DNA of 64,000 nucleotides from Aphelocoma coerulescens. Taxonomy: Eukaryota; Chordata; Aves; Passeriformes; Corvidae. Below are positions 63,252 to 64,000 of the stretch, piece by piece. The position numbers were made by a program, and so were the translations under genes. A model generated the notes under the pieces. It did no database searches, was not told where the DNA came from, and saw only the letters and a program-made list of their open reading frames with translations. Every line of letters begins with the position of its first letter. Positions within the stretch are counted from its first letter, which is position 1. The DNA lies in NCBI RefSeq assembly GCF_041296385.1, contig NC_091015.1, forward strand, positions 59,462,345 through 59,526,344. Reading direction: 5' to 3'.

Positions 63252-64000
63252 TCAGGGTTTTTCTTTTCTCCTGTCCCTTTTTTTCTTCCCTGTCTACTAG
63301 TATAGTGGGCCCTCTTGCCCTTTATGTTATATTGTTGTGTTAGTTGCTTTTCCTACTTCACGCTGAGAGAGCTGCCTAATTAGGAAGACCAGAGTCAGCT
63401 TCTAGACTGTTTAATACTGTTAGTTTAGCTGTTAATTAATGTGCTACTCTTTGCAATCTAATTAGATTTTTTTTACTGCAGAGATAAGTCAGTAAAATTA
63501 CAAAGAAGTACAGGAGGAAAAGGTTGGTGGGAGGCTCAGAAATATTTATTGCTAAAATTACTTATGTGTGATGTTCATGCATTTGTTAGTGTCTCATCTT
63601 CTTCCACCCATGCCCACAACCTTATCAGGCTTTTGTCAAGAAGGATGTAGTTTATTTCCCATAAATGATTCTTATTCCTGCCAGTGAGCTGCTTCTCTTC
63701 TTCATCTCTGTCTCTGCCATGTCCCTTTTTTCCTTTCCCTCCTTCCTCTTCAATTTTACTAACAAGGCTATCTCTTTTTATGTGTTTGCATTTCACAGTG
63801 AAGTGCCTTAAAGTTCACTTATAACTTCTGTGACGTCATACAAAAATGACACTTCGAAGAGACACTTCAACAGGGTGCATGTACTTACAAGAACTGAAGT
63901 CATAGTCTTGTATTTCCTTACAACACTATACAGATATGAAAAAGAAACACGAAAGACACTGGCCAAACCAAGCTCCTCTTCTTCAGAATTTAACATTCAT

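Larger units (their letters stand above)
48197..64000 (-). other. CNTNAP2: CNTNAP2 intron 4 (partial)
   Basis: At least 15.8 kb of intron between exon 5 and an exon 4 that lies beyond the window. No frame resembles the discoidin (F5/8C) domain that exon 4 should encode. It contains homopolymer runs (T15 near 51845, A18 at 53391-53408), a (GCT)8 run, a degenerate CR1 3' fragment near 57320, a forkhead-motif palindrome near 58390 and a 43-bp tandem duplication near 63170. I see nothing else with support; open frames here are short and composition-driven. Confidence 0.8.

Noticed and set aside
63831..63838. Perfect CRE palindrome TGACGTCA.
   Set aside because: One such 8-mer is expected in a window of this size by chance; no supporting cluster of sites nearby.
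48197..64000. Search for exon 4 (discoidin domain end) on the minus strand.
   Set aside because: No frame with AG and GT borders and recognisable F5/8C sequence was found, so exon 4 is placed outside the window.

Overview
This is an AT-rich, intron-dominated piece of a vertebrate nuclear genome, almost certainly a bird. The bird call rests on a CR1 retrotransposon 3' end at 14396-14880 (with the C-terminal coding remnant of its ORF2), the general repeat poverty, and a short endogenous retroviral element. The species cannot be named from the sequence; the recent retroviral insertion would fit a songbird, but that is inference.

The window lies inside one very large gene on the minus strand, recognised as CNTNAP2 (contactin-associated protein-like 2, Caspr2). 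Four consecutive coding exons are present and I could place both splice sites of each: 48196-47993 (204 nt), 45658-45474 (185 nt), 42269-42126 (144 nt) and 36723-36459 (265 nt). Lengths and phases agree with my recollection of human exons 5-8 (about codons 184-450). They encode the whole first laminin-G domain and the first part of the second. The rest is intron: at least 15.8 kb of intron 4 (48197-64000), short introns 5-7 (2.3, 3.2 and 5.4 kb), and at least 36.4 kb of intron 8 (1-36458). No other gene was found; the many short open frames are chance frames in AT-rich intron.

The outstanding object is a 2.2-kb LTR element inserted in intron 8, antisense to CNTNAP2 (3923-6142). It has two about 273-bp LTRs that differ at only about seven positions plus one indel. 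Its interior holds a remnant resembling a betaretroviral Gag matrix, then a CpG-rich stretch, then a clear Y-box type cold-shock domain followed by a Pro/Phe/Tyr-rich tail. There is no protease, polymerase or envelope. Gag remnant and cold-shock segment lie in one reading frame, broken by two in-frame TGA codons. This looks like a non-autonomous retrovirus that captured a host Y-box mRNA as a Gag fusion.

Other points: a 30-base poly-T tract directly upstream of the exon 8 acceptor, an imperfect pre-miRNA-sized hairpin in intron 5, a forkhead-motif palindrome in intron 4, a CTCF-like motif about 100 bp past the LTR element, several microsatellites and two tandem duplications.
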